Shown: positions 25,101 to 32,530 of the stretch, piece by piece | Numbering within the stretch: position 1 is the first letter of the stretch | Layout of the letters: every line of letters starts with the position of its first letter | NCBI RefSeq assembly: GCF_008365275.1 | Contig: NZ_CP043504.1 | Span: forward strand, 1,984,001-2,048,000 | Direction: 5' to 3' | Source: Protaetiibacter larvae | GTDB taxonomy: Bacteria > Actinomycetota > Actinomycetes > Actinomycetales > Microbacteriaceae | DNA: 64,000 bases | Program-made: the position numbers and the translations under genes | Notes under the pieces: generated by a model | Told to the model about the DNA's origin: nothing | Database searches by the model: none | The model's input: only the letters and a program-made list of their open reading frames with translations

Positions 25101-26030
25101 GTGACCGTCGTGATCGTCGCGCCCGGACAGGGCTCGCAGACCCCCGGATTCCTCGAGCCCTGGCTCGCCGAGCCGCGCTTCGCCGAGCATCTGGACGCCC
25201 TCGCCGACGCCGCAGGCGTCGAGCTGCGCACCCACGGCACCGTCTCCGACGCCGACACCATCCGCGACACCGCCATCGCCCAGCCGCTCATCGTGGCCGC
25301 GTCGATCCTCTCGCTCGCCGGGGTGCTCGACGGCGGGCGGCGCGACCGCATCGCGGGCATCGCCGGCCACTCGGTCGGCGAGTTCGCCGCGGCCGCCGGC
25401 GCCGGGATCCTCGACGAGTCCGCTGCCATGCGCCTCGTCGCCACCCGCGGCCGGGCCATGGCGGATGCCGCCGCGCTCGCCGAGACCGGCATGAGCGCCG
25501 TCATCGGCGCCGACGAGGCCGAGTTGCTCGCACGGCTCGACGAGCTGGGGCTCGATCCCGCCAACTTCAACGGCGGCGGCCAGCTCGTGGTGGCGGGCGC
25601 GCTCGACGCCCTCGCCGCGCTGCAGGCGGAGCCGCCCGCCGGCTCGCGCGTGATCCCGCTCCAAGTGGCGGGCGCCTTCCACACCCGCTATATGGCATCC
25701 GCCGTCGAACGCCTGCGCGCCGCCACCGAGGGCGTCGCCGTCGCCGACCCGACCGTGCGGATCTGGACCAATCGCGACGGCTCGGCGGTCGCCTCCGGTG
25801 CCGACTACCTCGAGCTGCTCGTCGGCCAGGTCGCCTCCCCCGTCCGCTGGGACACGACCATGGAGACCTTCGCGGCGGAGGGCATCACGGGCCTCATCGA
25901 GCTCGCCCCCGCCGGCGCACTCGTCGGACTCGCCAAGCGCGGCCTCAAGGGGCTGCCCACGGTTGCCGTCAAGACCCCCGACGACCTCGCCGCCGCCCAC
26001 GCCCTCATCGACCAGGAGTCCGCTGCGTGA
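25101..26030 (+). CDS. fabD: Malonyl-CoA:ACP transacylase
   Basis: A 309-residue enzyme that loads malonate from CoA onto acyl carrier protein for type II fatty acid synthesis. It has the oxyanion APGQGSQTPGF, the catalytic GHSVGEFAAAAG with Ser91, Arg116 (ATRGRAM), and His194 in AGAFHTRYMA. The C-terminal part shows WTNRDGSAVASG and the PVRWDTTMETFA segment. Length is normal. GTG 25101 is preceded by AGGATGG. The stop codon overlaps the fabH start (GTGA), so the two are coupled. Probably activated by the upstream FasR-like protein. Confidence 0.96.
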   Translation: MTVVIVAPGQGSQTPGFLEPWLAEPRFAEHLDALADAAGVELRTHGTVSDADTIRDTAIAQPLIVAASILSLAGVLDGGRRDRIAGIAGHSVGEFAAAAGAGILDESAAMRLVATRGRAMADAAALAETGMSAVIGADEAELLARLDELGLDPANFNGGGQLVVAGALDALAALQAEPPAGSRVIPLQVAGAFHTRYMASAVERLRAATEGVAVADPTVRIWTNRDGSAVASGADYLELLVGQVASPVRWDTTMETFAAEGITGLIELAPAGALVGLAKRGLKGLPTVAVKTPDDLAAAHALIDQESAA

Positions 26031-27028
26031 CCATCCACCTGAAGCAGGCCCACGGGGCCCCCGGCAGCCGCATCCTCGCCCTCGGCGCCGCTCGCGGCGA
26101 CCTCGTGGTGCCCAATGACGACCTCGTCGGCCCGATCGACTCGAGCGACGAGTGGATCCGCCAGCGCACCGGGATCGTCACGCGCAAGCGCGCATCCAAG
26201 GGGGTCAACGCGATCGACCTCGCCGAGGCGGCCGCCACCGAGGCCATCGAGAAGTCCGGTGTGGACCGCACCCGCATCGGCGCCGTCCTCGTCTCCACGA
26301 TCAGCAACGTCGCCGTCACCCCCTCGATGTCGACTCTGCTCGCCGAGCGGATCGGGGTCGCCCCCGCGCCCGCCTACGACATCAGTGCCGCCTGCGCCGG
26401 ATACACCTACGCGATCGCCCAGGCGGACGCCCTCATCCGGGCCGGTGCCGCCGAATACGTGCTCGTGGTGGGCGCGGAGAAGCTCTCGCAGTACGTGCAC
26501 CCCGAGGACCGCTCGATCTCGTTCCTGCTCGGCGACGGCGCGGGCGCCGCGGTGCTGGGCCCCGCCGAGGAGCCGGGCGTCTCGAAGACCGTATGGGGAT
26601 CCGACGGGTCCAAGTGGGACGCGGTCGGCATGAACGCGACCTTCGAGGAGTACCTCGACAAGGTGAAGCCCTGGCCGACCATGCGCCAGGACGGCCAGAC
26701 GGTGTTCCGCTGGGCGGTCTGGGAGATGGCGAAGGTCGCCAAGCAGACCCTCGAGGAGGCCGGGGTCGACGCCGCCGACCTGGCCGCGTTCATCCCGCAT
26801 CAGGCCAACATGCGCATCATCGACGAGCTCGCCAAGCAGCTGAAGCTCCCCGAGCATGTCGCGATCGCACGCGACATCGAGACCACGGGCAACACCTCCG
26901 CCGCCTCCATCCCCCTCGCCGCCCACCGACTGCTCGAGGAGCACCCCGAGCTCAGCGGCGGCCTCGCGCTCCAGATCGGCTTCGGAGCCGGCCTGGTCTT
27001 CGGGGCTCAGGTCGTGCGCCTGCCCTAA
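26027..27028 (+). CDS. fabH: 3-oxoacyl-ACP synthase III
   Basis: A 333-residue condensing enzyme that starts fatty acid chains from acyl-CoA and malonyl-ACP. In actinomycetes it uses branched primers such as isobutyryl-CoA and so favours iso/anteiso lipids. The triad is intact: Cys123 (ISAACAGYTYAI), His258 (IPHQANMRI) and Asn289 (TTGNTSAAS). The N-terminal WIRQRTGIVTRKR segment is the CoA-binding tryptophan region, and LQIGFGAGLVFGAQVV closes the fold. It starts at GTG 26027 inside the fabD stop. Full length for the family. Confidence 0.97.
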   Translation: MTIHLKQAHGAPGSRILALGAARGDLVVPNDDLVGPIDSSDEWIRQRTGIVTRKRASKGVNAIDLAEAAATEAIEKSGVDRTRIGAVLVSTISNVAVTPSMSTLLAERIGVAPAPAYDISAACAGYTYAIAQADALIRAGAAEYVLVVGAEKLSQYVHPEDRSISFLLGDGAGAAVLGPAEEPGVSKTVWGSDGSKWDAVGMNATFEEYLDKVKPWPTMRQDGQTVFRWAVWEMAKVAKQTLEEAGVDAADLAAFIPHQANMRIIDELAKQLKLPEHVAIARDIETTGNTSAASIPLAAHRLLEEHPELSGGLALQIGFGAGLVFGAQVVRLP

Positions 27029-27069
27029 ACTTGTCCCCGGTCACTCGACACCCCTAGGAGAAAACGAAC

Positions 27070-27318
27070 ATGGCACTGTCCACCGAAGAGGTTCTCGCCG
27101 GTCTGGCTGAACTCATCAACGACGAGACCGGCATCGCGGCGGACACCGTTGAGCTCGACAAGTCGTTCACCGACGATCTCGACATCGACTCCATCTCGAT
27201 GATGACCATCGTGGTCAACGCCGAGGAGAAGTTCGACGTCAAGATCCCCGACGAAGAGGTCAAGAACCTCAAGACCGTCGGCGACGCCGTCAGCTTCATC
27301 GTCAACGCCCAGAGCTAG
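27070..27318 (+). CDS. acpP: Acyl carrier protein
   Basis: An 82-residue, strongly acidic four-helix protein. Ser41 in the motif DLDIDSISMM is the site for phosphopantetheine attachment. AGGAG lies about nine bases before ATG 27070. Located between fabH and fabF, it is the carrier for this FAS II set. A strong hairpin follows the stop and probably makes acpP transcript more abundant than fabF transcript, which fits the high cellular demand for this protein. Confidence 0.97.
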   Translation: MALSTEEVLAGLAELINDETGIAADTVELDKSFTDDLDIDSISMMTIVVNAEEKFDVKIPDEEVKNLKTVGDAVSFIVNAQS

Positions 27319-27324
27319 TCGACG

Positions 27325-27353
27325 ACGGGCGGGGACCACCCGTCCCCGCCCGT
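27325..27353 (+). terminator. Hairpin between acpP and fabF
   Basis: A perfect 12-base stem ACGGGCGGGGAC/GTCCCCGCCCGT with a five-base loop lies six bases after the acpP stop and 51 bases before fabF. It is likely a partial terminator or an mRNA-stabilising structure. Confidence 0.7.
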
Positions 27354-27404
27354 TCCTCGTCCCGGTCCACCTCACGGGACGCGTTTCACACTGGAGTACC
27401 TCGA

Positions 27405-28640
27405 ATGACCAAGAAGATCGTCGTCACCGGCATCGGCACGTCCTCCCCGCTGGGCGGCACGGCACCCGAGACCTGGACCGCTCTGCTCGCCGGTGAGTCC
27501 GGCGCGCACACGCTCACCCACGACTGGGTGACCGAGCTCGACCTCCCCGTCACCTTCGCCGCTGAGGCGAAGGTGCGTCCCGACGAGGTGCTCGAGCGGC
27601 AGGAGATCAAGCGCCTCGACCCGATGAGCCAGTTCGGCCTCATCGCGGCGCGCGAGGCCTGGGAGGACGCCGGCGCCCCCGAGGTCGATCCCGAGCGGCT
27701 CGGCGTCGACTTCGCCACCGGCATCGGCGGCGTGTGGACGCTCCTGGACGCCTGGGACACCCTCAAGGAGAAGGGCGCGCGCCGCGTGCTCCCCATGACG
27801 GTCCCCATGCTTATGCCGAACGCGGCATCCGCTGCCATCAGCATGCGCCTGGGCGCACGTGCCTTCGCGCGCACCGACGTCTCCGCGTGCGCCTCGAGCA
27901 CCGAGTCGATCGCGAACGCCTACGACCACCTCCAGCAGGGCCTCGCGGACGTCGTCCTCGCGGGTGGCACCGAATCCGCCGTGCACGGCATCACGATCGG
28001 CTCGTTCTCGGCGATGCAGGCGCTCTCCCGCCGCAACGACTCCCCCGCCACCGCGTCCCGTCCCTACGACGTGAGCCGCGACGGCTTCGTGATGGGCGAG
28101 GGCGCCGCCGTGCTCGTGCTCGAGACCGAGGAGCACGCGAAGGCGCGCGGTGCGCGCATCTACGCGGAGCTCGCGGGCGGCGGCGTGACGAGCGACTCGT
28201 ACCACATCACCGCCCCCGACCCCGAAGGCTGGGGTGCGGCCCGCGCGGTTCGCGCGGCGCTCGCCCAGGCGGACGCCTCGGTCGACGACGTCACACACAT
28301 CAACGCGCACGCGACGAGCACGCCCGTCGGCGACATCGCCGAGTACAAGGCGCTGCACGCCGTGTTCGGCGACCGCGTGCACGGGATCCCGGTGTCCGCG
28401 ACGAAGGCATCCACGGGCCACCTGCTGGGCGGAACGGGGGCGCTCGAGGCGATCTTCGCGATCCTCGCGATCCAGAACCGTCTCGCGCCGCCGACCATCA
28501 ACCTCGAGCAGCAGGATCCGGAGATCCCGCTCGATGTCGTCACGACCCCGCGCGCGTTGGGGGACGGCCCGCAGCTGGTCATCAGCAACTCGTTCGGCTT
28601 CGGCGGCCACAACTCCGTGGTGGCGTTCCGCTCGGTGTGA
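27405..28640 (+). CDS. fabF: 3-oxoacyl-ACP synthase II
   Basis: A 411-residue elongating condensing enzyme of type II fatty acid synthesis. The thiolase fold carries the Cys-His-His set: Cys162 (VSACASSTESIA), His302 (INAHATSTPVGD) and His339 (KASTGHLLGGTG), with Lys334. The GFGGHNSVVAF end is typical. The nucleophile neighbourhood reads ACASSTES rather than the usual ACATGT. ATG 27405 stands 86 bases after acpP across a hairpin. It is the last gene of the fabD-fabH-acpP-fabF operon and ends one base from a convergent small gene. Confidence 0.96.
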   Translation: MTKKIVVTGIGTSSPLGGTAPETWTALLAGESGAHTLTHDWVTELDLPVTFAAEAKVRPDEVLERQEIKRLDPMSQFGLIAAREAWEDAGAPEVDPERLGVDFATGIGGVWTLLDAWDTLKEKGARRVLPMTVPMLMPNAASAAISMRLGARAFARTDVSACASSTESIANAYDHLQQGLADVVLAGGTESAVHGITIGSFSAMQALSRRNDSPATASRPYDVSRDGFVMGEGAAVLVLETEEHAKARGARIYAELAGGGVTSDSYHITAPDPEGWGAARAVRAALAQADASVDDVTHINAHATSTPVGDIAEYKALHAVFGDRVHGIPVSATKASTGHLLGGTGALEAIFAILAIQNRLAPPTINLEQQDPEIPLDVVTTPRALGDGPQLVISNSFGFGGHNSVVAFRSV

Positions 28641-28641
28641 G

Positions 28642-28794
28642 TCAGCGGATGCTGCGGCATCCCTCGTGCGCGGTGCACTCGCCGTCGAAGTCGTCGTCGA
28701 TCTCGTCGGCCTCGAGCACGTCGATCACCTGCACGAGCGGCTCCTCGAGCTCGTCGAGCAGGGCGTGCAGGGCGAGTTCCTCCGAGGTGATCAT
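28642..28794 (-). CDS. Small acidic protein next to DUF3145
   Basis: A 50-residue protein, MITSEELALHALLDELEEP..., ending CTAHEGCRSIR. It is strongly acidic in the middle (EADEIDDDFDGE) with two cysteines near the C-terminus. ATG 28794 overlaps the DUF3145 stop codon by one base (TGATG), which supports translational coupling and hence a real gene. I do not recognise a family with a known function. It converges on fabF with a one-base gap. Confidence 0.6.
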   Translation of the reverse strand: MITSEELALHALLDELEEPLVQVIDVLEADEIDDDFDGECTAHEGCRSIR

Positions 28795-29297
28795 CAGCCG
28801 ACCTTGTGCAGCCAGATGACGGGCGAATCCTCGCCCGCGTAGCGGAAGGGCTCGAGTTCCTCGTCCCAGGCCTGGCCGAGCGCGACGCGCAGTTGGCGGT
28901 GCAGCTCGAAGGCGTCGGATCCGGCGGCCTCCATCGCGGCGCGGACACGGTCCTCGGGCACCACCGTGTTGCCGGCGGTGTCGGTCTGCGCGAAGAAGAT
29001 GCCGAGGTCGGGCGTGTGCATCCACCGTCCGCCGTCGGTTCCCAGCCCGGCGTCCTCGGTCACCTCGTAGCGCAGGTGCTCCCACCCGCGCAGCGAGGAG
29101 GCGAGCAGCGCGCCGGTGCCGCGCGGTCCCTCCCAGTAGTACTCGGTGCGCTGGGCACCGGGCAGCACGGGCTGGGGCCGCCAGTCGAAGTTGACGGCGC
29201 GCCCGAGGGCTCGTCCGGCTGCCCACTCGACATGCGGGCAGAGCGCACGAGGAGCGGAGTGGACGTACACCACTCCGCGCGAGATCGCAGCAGCCAC
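28794..29297 (-). CDS. DUF3145 domain protein
   Basis: A 167-residue cytoplasmic protein found in actinomycetes beside the FAS II operon. It begins with GTG (MAAAISRGVVYVHSAPRALC), has the conserved CPHVEWAAGRALGRAVNFDW and TEYYWEGPRGTGALLASSL segments, a GRWMHTPDLGIFF core, and ends WDEELEPFRYAGEDSPVIWL. GGAGAGAAAA is a good ribosome-binding site. The function is unknown; the constant neighbourhood with fabF suggests a link to lipid metabolism, which is only inferred. Confidence 0.9.
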   Translation of the reverse strand: MAAAISRGVVYVHSAPRALCPHVEWAAGRALGRAVNFDWRPQPVLPGAQRTEYYWEGPRGTGALLASSLRGWEHLRYEVTEDAGLGTDGGRWMHTPDLGIFFAQTDTAGNTVVPEDRVRAAMEAAGSDAFELHRQLRVALGQAWDEELEPFRYAGEDSPVIWLHKVG

Positions 29298-29381
29298 TTT
29301 TCTCTCCGTTCGTCAGATGCGACTTCCCCATCGACCTGTCGAACGTGCGCTGATGCTTGGGCCCATTATGCCCGGTCGGCT

Positions 29382-29417
29382 CCGCGAATGACAAGCGTGT
29401 CGTTCGGTGGTTCGCGG
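29382..29417. terminator. Nested inverted repeat downstream of PolA-like gene
   Basis: The outer arms CCGCGAA/TTCGCGG enclose a second imperfect repeat CGAATGAC/GTCGTTCG. It lies 13 bases past the polymerase stop, between that gene and DUF3145 on the same strand. It is probably a terminator. The CCGCGAATG start recurs in the palindrome at 36262. Confidence 0.45.
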
Positions 29418-29429
29418 CGCGCGCGGGGA

Positions 29430-31079
29430 CTACTTCGCGTCGGCGTAGGAGTCGACGATCGCCACGCTCAGCGGGAACTCCACCGGCGCAGTCCCGAACA
29501 GGATCCGCCCGGCCTCCACGGCGGCCTCGCGGAGCGCGTCCGCCGTCGCCTCGGCGAGCTCCTCGGGCGCATGCACGATGAGCTCGTCGTGCAGGAAGAA
29601 CACCAGATGCGGTCGCGCCGTGAACGGCGCCGCTGCCTCATCGCCCCCGCCCAGCGTCCAGAGCAGCCTGCGCACCGACCCCATCCAGCACAACGCCCAC
29701 TCGGCCGCCGTACCCTGCACGATGAAGTTGCGGGTGAACCGCCCCCAGGCGCGCTGGCCGCTGCGCGATCGGTCCCGCTCCGCGTCGCTTCGGGTCTCGT
29801 CCCAGCCCGAGGCCGCCCCCGGCGGGGAACCGCGCCCGAGCCAGGTGCGCACGATCTCCCCGCGCTCCCCCGCCCGCGCGGCATCCTCCACGAACGCCAT
29901 CGCCCGCGGGAAGGCCTTCTCGATGCGCGGCCGCATGCGCCCCGACTCCCCCGTCGTGCCGCCGTAGATCGCACCGAGCATCCCGTACTTCGCCTGTGAA
30001 CGGGTCCCGACCGCGCCCGCGTCGACCATGCCCTGGTAGAGGTCGTGCGCACGCCCCGCGCGCGCCATCGCCGCATCCCCCGACATGGCGGCGAGCACCC
30101 GCGGCTCCAGCTGGGCGGCGTCCGCGACGACGAGCTTCCACCCGGGATCGGCGACCACGGCACCCCGCACCTGCTTCGGGAGCTGCAGCGCACCCCCGCC
30201 GAGCGACGCCCACCTCCCCGTGACGACCCCGGCGGGCACGTAGACGCCCCGGAAGCGACCGTCGCGCACCCACTCGTCGAGCCAGGCCCACCCGTTGGCC
30301 GTGTACAGCCGCGCGAGCTTCTTGTACGCCGTGAGGGGGGCGACCACCGGGTGGTCGATCCCCGCGAGCTCCCACCGACTCGTGCTGCCGACCCGCAGCC
30401 CGGCCCGCTGCAGGCTCTTGAGCAGGGTGGGCGCCGAGTCGGGGTTCACCTCCGGGTCATCGAGTGCGGAGCGGATCTGGGCCACGAGCGCCTCCATGCG
30501 AGCCGGTCGACCGCCCGGAACGCGCGCGCCGAGCAGTTCCGTCAGGATGCGGTCGTGGCGCTCGGCATCCCACGGCAGCCCCGCGAACCGCAGCTCGGCC
30601 GCGACGAGCGCCCCGACGCTGTCGGCGGCGGTCAGCAGCCCGAGCCGACCCGGCTCGCTGCTCGCGGCGATCGCCGCGCGCTGCCGCGCGAACTCCTCGA
30701 AGGGATCGTCGTCGGGCTCGGGCTCGACGAGCGAGAACAGGGCGTCGGGCGCCTCATCGACGGCGACCGACCGCGCGTCCCAGCGATCCCGCGGTGCCGC
30801 CGCGAGCTCCGACCCGCGCGCGGCGGGCGCGCTGCGCAGGATGGCGCGGCTGAGGCGCAGATCCACGCACCTCTCGATGCGCACCCCGGCGGCGAGCAGC
30901 GCCGGATACCAGCGCTGCGTGTCGTCCCACAGCCATCGTGGATGCTCCCGCTCACGCGACGCCGCCCACTGCGCGAAGCCCGCCGCCGGGATGCGCTGTC
31001 GCCCCCGCTCCGTGCCGTCGGAGCCGAGTGCCACCGCGTCGACGATCTCGCGTGACGGCGAGCTGACGGCGAGGAACAC
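29430..31079 (-). CDS. PolA-like bifunctional exonuclease/DNA polymerase family protein
   Basis: A 549-residue family A polymerase homologue, much shorter than DNA polymerase I and without the 5' nuclease domain. Polymerase motif A reads KLVVADAAQLEPRVLAAMSG, keeping the catalytic Asp, Gln and Glu of DYSQIELR but with Ala for Tyr. Motif B region is SQAKYGMLGAIYGGTTGESG and motif C is LVFFLHDELIVHAP with the expected His-Asp-Glu. The N-terminal 200 residues occupy the place of the 3'-5' exonuclease but do not show an obvious DEDD set. Such actinobacterial proteins are annotated as bifunctional exonuclease/polymerase; their role in repair is not settled. GTG start at 31079. Confidence 0.85.
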   Translation of the reverse strand: MFLAVSSPSREIVDAVALGSDGTERGRQRIPAAGFAQWAASREREHPRWLWDDTQRWYPALLAAGVRIERCVDLRLSRAILRSAPAARGSELAAAPRDRWDARSVAVDEAPDALFSLVEPEPDDDPFEEFARQRAAIAASSEPGRLGLLTAADSVGALVAAELRFAGLPWDAERHDRILTELLGARVPGGRPARMEALVAQIRSALDDPEVNPDSAPTLLKSLQRAGLRVGSTSRWELAGIDHPVVAPLTAYKKLARLYTANGWAWLDEWVRDGRFRGVYVPAGVVTGRWASLGGGALQLPKQVRGAVVADPGWKLVVADAAQLEPRVLAAMSGDAAMARAGRAHDLYQGMVDAGAVGTRSQAKYGMLGAIYGGTTGESGRMRPRIEKAFPRAMAFVEDAARAGERGEIVRTWLGRGSPPGAASGWDETRSDAERDRSRSGQRAWGRFTRNFIVQGTAAEWALCWMGSVRRLLWTLGGGDEAAAPFTARPHLVFFLHDELIVHAPEELAEATADALREAAVEAGRILFGTAPVEFPLSVAIVDSYADAK

Positions 31080-31131
31080 GCCCCCATCCTCTCCCGAGCC
31101 GCCGACGCGCGGCCGGCATCCCGCCCGCCCT

Positions 31132-31137
31132 TACTCT
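31132..31137 (+). promoter_or_regulatory. Leaderless -10 box for VanZ gene
   Basis: TACTCT is followed by six bases and ATG 31144. No ribosome-binding site is present. Confidence 0.45.
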
Positions 31138-31143
31138 GGACGG

Positions 31144-31572
31144 ATGCGCACGCTTGTGCTCCGCATCCTCTTCGCCGTCTACCTCGTGGTGGTCGGCGTC
31201 ATCGTGTGGACTCCCGTGTCGAGCGACACGCCGTTCGGAGGGCCGATCGGCGTGGTCGCACGCTGGCTCACCGGATTCGGGCTGCCGCTCGCCGAGAGCT
31301 ACACGGTGCTCGAGGTGGCGGCCAACGTCGTGATGTTCCTCCCGTTCGGGGCGCTCGCGATGACGGCGTTCCGGTGGACCCGCGTGTGGTCCACGACTCT
31401 CGCCGGTCTTGCCACCAGCGGGCTCATCGAGGGCGTGCAGTTGTTCCTTCCGACCCGCTACTCGACCGTCTCCGACCTCGTCGCCAACACCTCGGGCGCC
31501 CTGCTCGGCGCTCTCGCGGTCGCCTGGGCGCGCCGGCGAGCCCTCAGTGCAGCGGCGAGCCGTCCTTCTTGA
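31144..31572 (+). CDS. VanZ family membrane protein
   Basis: A 142-residue protein with four hydrophobic helices. The first is VLRILFAVYLVVVGVIVWTP; the conserved VLEVAANVVMFLPFGALAM contains the N-V-x-x-F-x-P-x-G motif of VanZ proteins; GLIEGVQLFLPTRYSTVSDL carries the conserved Glu-Gln-x-x-x-Pro-x-R-x-x-x-x-x-D; and GALLGALAVAWARRR ends the fold. VanZ gives low teicoplanin resistance in enterococci, but most homologues, including this stand-alone one, have no known role. The 3' end overlaps the convergent DUF1684 gene by 29 bases. Confidence 0.88.
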   Translation: MRTLVLRILFAVYLVVVGVIVWTPVSSDTPFGGPIGVVARWLTGFGLPLAESYTVLEVAANVVMFLPFGALAMTAFRWTRVWSTTLAGLATSGLIEGVQLFLPTRYSTVSDLVANTSGALLGALAVAWARRRALSAAASRPS

Positions 31573-32389
31573 GCGGCAGCTTCTCGCCGGCCTCGATCGC
31601 GAACGGGAAGCGGTTCTGCTTGGGCGGCAGCGGGCAGTTGAACGCGTAGCTGAAGGCGCACGGGGGCAGCACCGCGCGGTTGAAGTCGAGCGTGATGGTG
31701 CCGTCGGCGTTCGGCGCGACGAACAGGAACCGCCCGACGCTGTAGGTGGAGTCGCCGTTGGTGGCGTCCGCGAAGACGAGCTGGAGGGCGCGGCCCGACT
31801 TGAATGCCGCGAGGTCGTAGTCGACCCCGTCGCGGGTGAAGGTGATGCGACCCGGCACGACCTCGTCGCGCGTGCGACCGTCGTCCTTGAGGTGCTCGAA
31901 GCCGAGCACGGTGCCCTCGGGGTTGAGCGACCAGTCGGCCGTCACCACCCACTCCGGGTTGTACGGGAAGGCGTCGATCGAGCCGAACTCCTGGATCGCC
32001 TCCGACTCGGCGTCCCACACGCGCAGCGCGTAGAGCCCGCCCTCCTGCGCGATCACGAAGCCGCTGACGGTGTCGCTGAAGCGGATGCTCGACGGCTCCG
32101 GGTCGTCCTTCCCGCGGACCACGACGGTGCCGTCGACGAGCGCACCGTCCACCTGGATGCCGTCGGCGGCGGAGGCCGTCAGGCTCACGCCCGACTGACC
32201 CGCGGGCAGCGGCGCCCAGCGCCCGGGAACCCCCCACACCGTCTGCTCGGCGTCGATCACCTGGGTCGTCGTCAGCGCGAGGCTGCCCTGCGGCTGCACC
32301 ACGACGAGCTCCCGCCGCGAGTGGAAGAAGGCGAACTGCTCCTCCTCCGTCTGGGCGGGGGCGGCGGCGGGGGTTGCGGTCTCGGTCAT
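31544..32389 (-). CDS. DUF1684 domain protein
   Basis: A 281-residue protein of the DUF1684 family. It starts MTETATPAAAPAQTEEEQFA with FHSRRELVVVQPQGSLAL. The conserved C-terminal half has SIDAFPYNPEWVVTADW, then GRALQLVFADATNGDSTYSV, GRFLFVAPNADGTITLDFNR and the strongly conserved VLPPCAFSYAFNCPLPPKQN, which holds the two cysteines and prolines typical of the family. No signal peptide is seen. Biochemical function is unknown. I prefer ATG 32389, with AGGATGG nine bases upstream, over ATG 32398, which lacks spacing for a ribosome-binding site. The much longer open frame upstream is antisense to the next gene. Confidence 0.9.
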   Translation of the reverse strand: MTETATPAAAPAQTEEEQFAFFHSRRELVVVQPQGSLALTTTQVIDAEQTVWGVPGRWAPLPAGQSGVSLTASAADGIQVDGALVDGTVVVRGKDDPEPSSIRFSDTVSGFVIAQEGGLYALRVWDAESEAIQEFGSIDAFPYNPEWVVTADWSLNPEGTVLGFEHLKDDGRTRDEVVPGRITFTRDGVDYDLAAFKSGRALQLVFADATNGDSTYSVGRFLFVAPNADGTITLDFNRAVLPPCAFSYAFNCPLPPKQNRFPFAIEAGEKLPLKKDGSPLH

Positions 32390-32518
32390 GGTGTCCATCC
32401 TGCTCGACTCCTCAGACACAACCGAACGGGACACGGCGGTATTTCGTCCCGCGACGATCGTTCGCGCGATCCATCCCCATCCCCCTCGCGAATGACGAGT
32501 TCGGGACGGCGCGCTCGG

Positions 32519-32524
32519 TAGGGT
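32519..32524 (+). promoter_or_regulatory. Leaderless -10 box for 32531 gene
   Basis: TAGGGT is followed by six bases and ATG 32531. No ribosome-binding site is visible. Confidence 0.45.
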
Positions 32525-32530
32525 CGCCCC

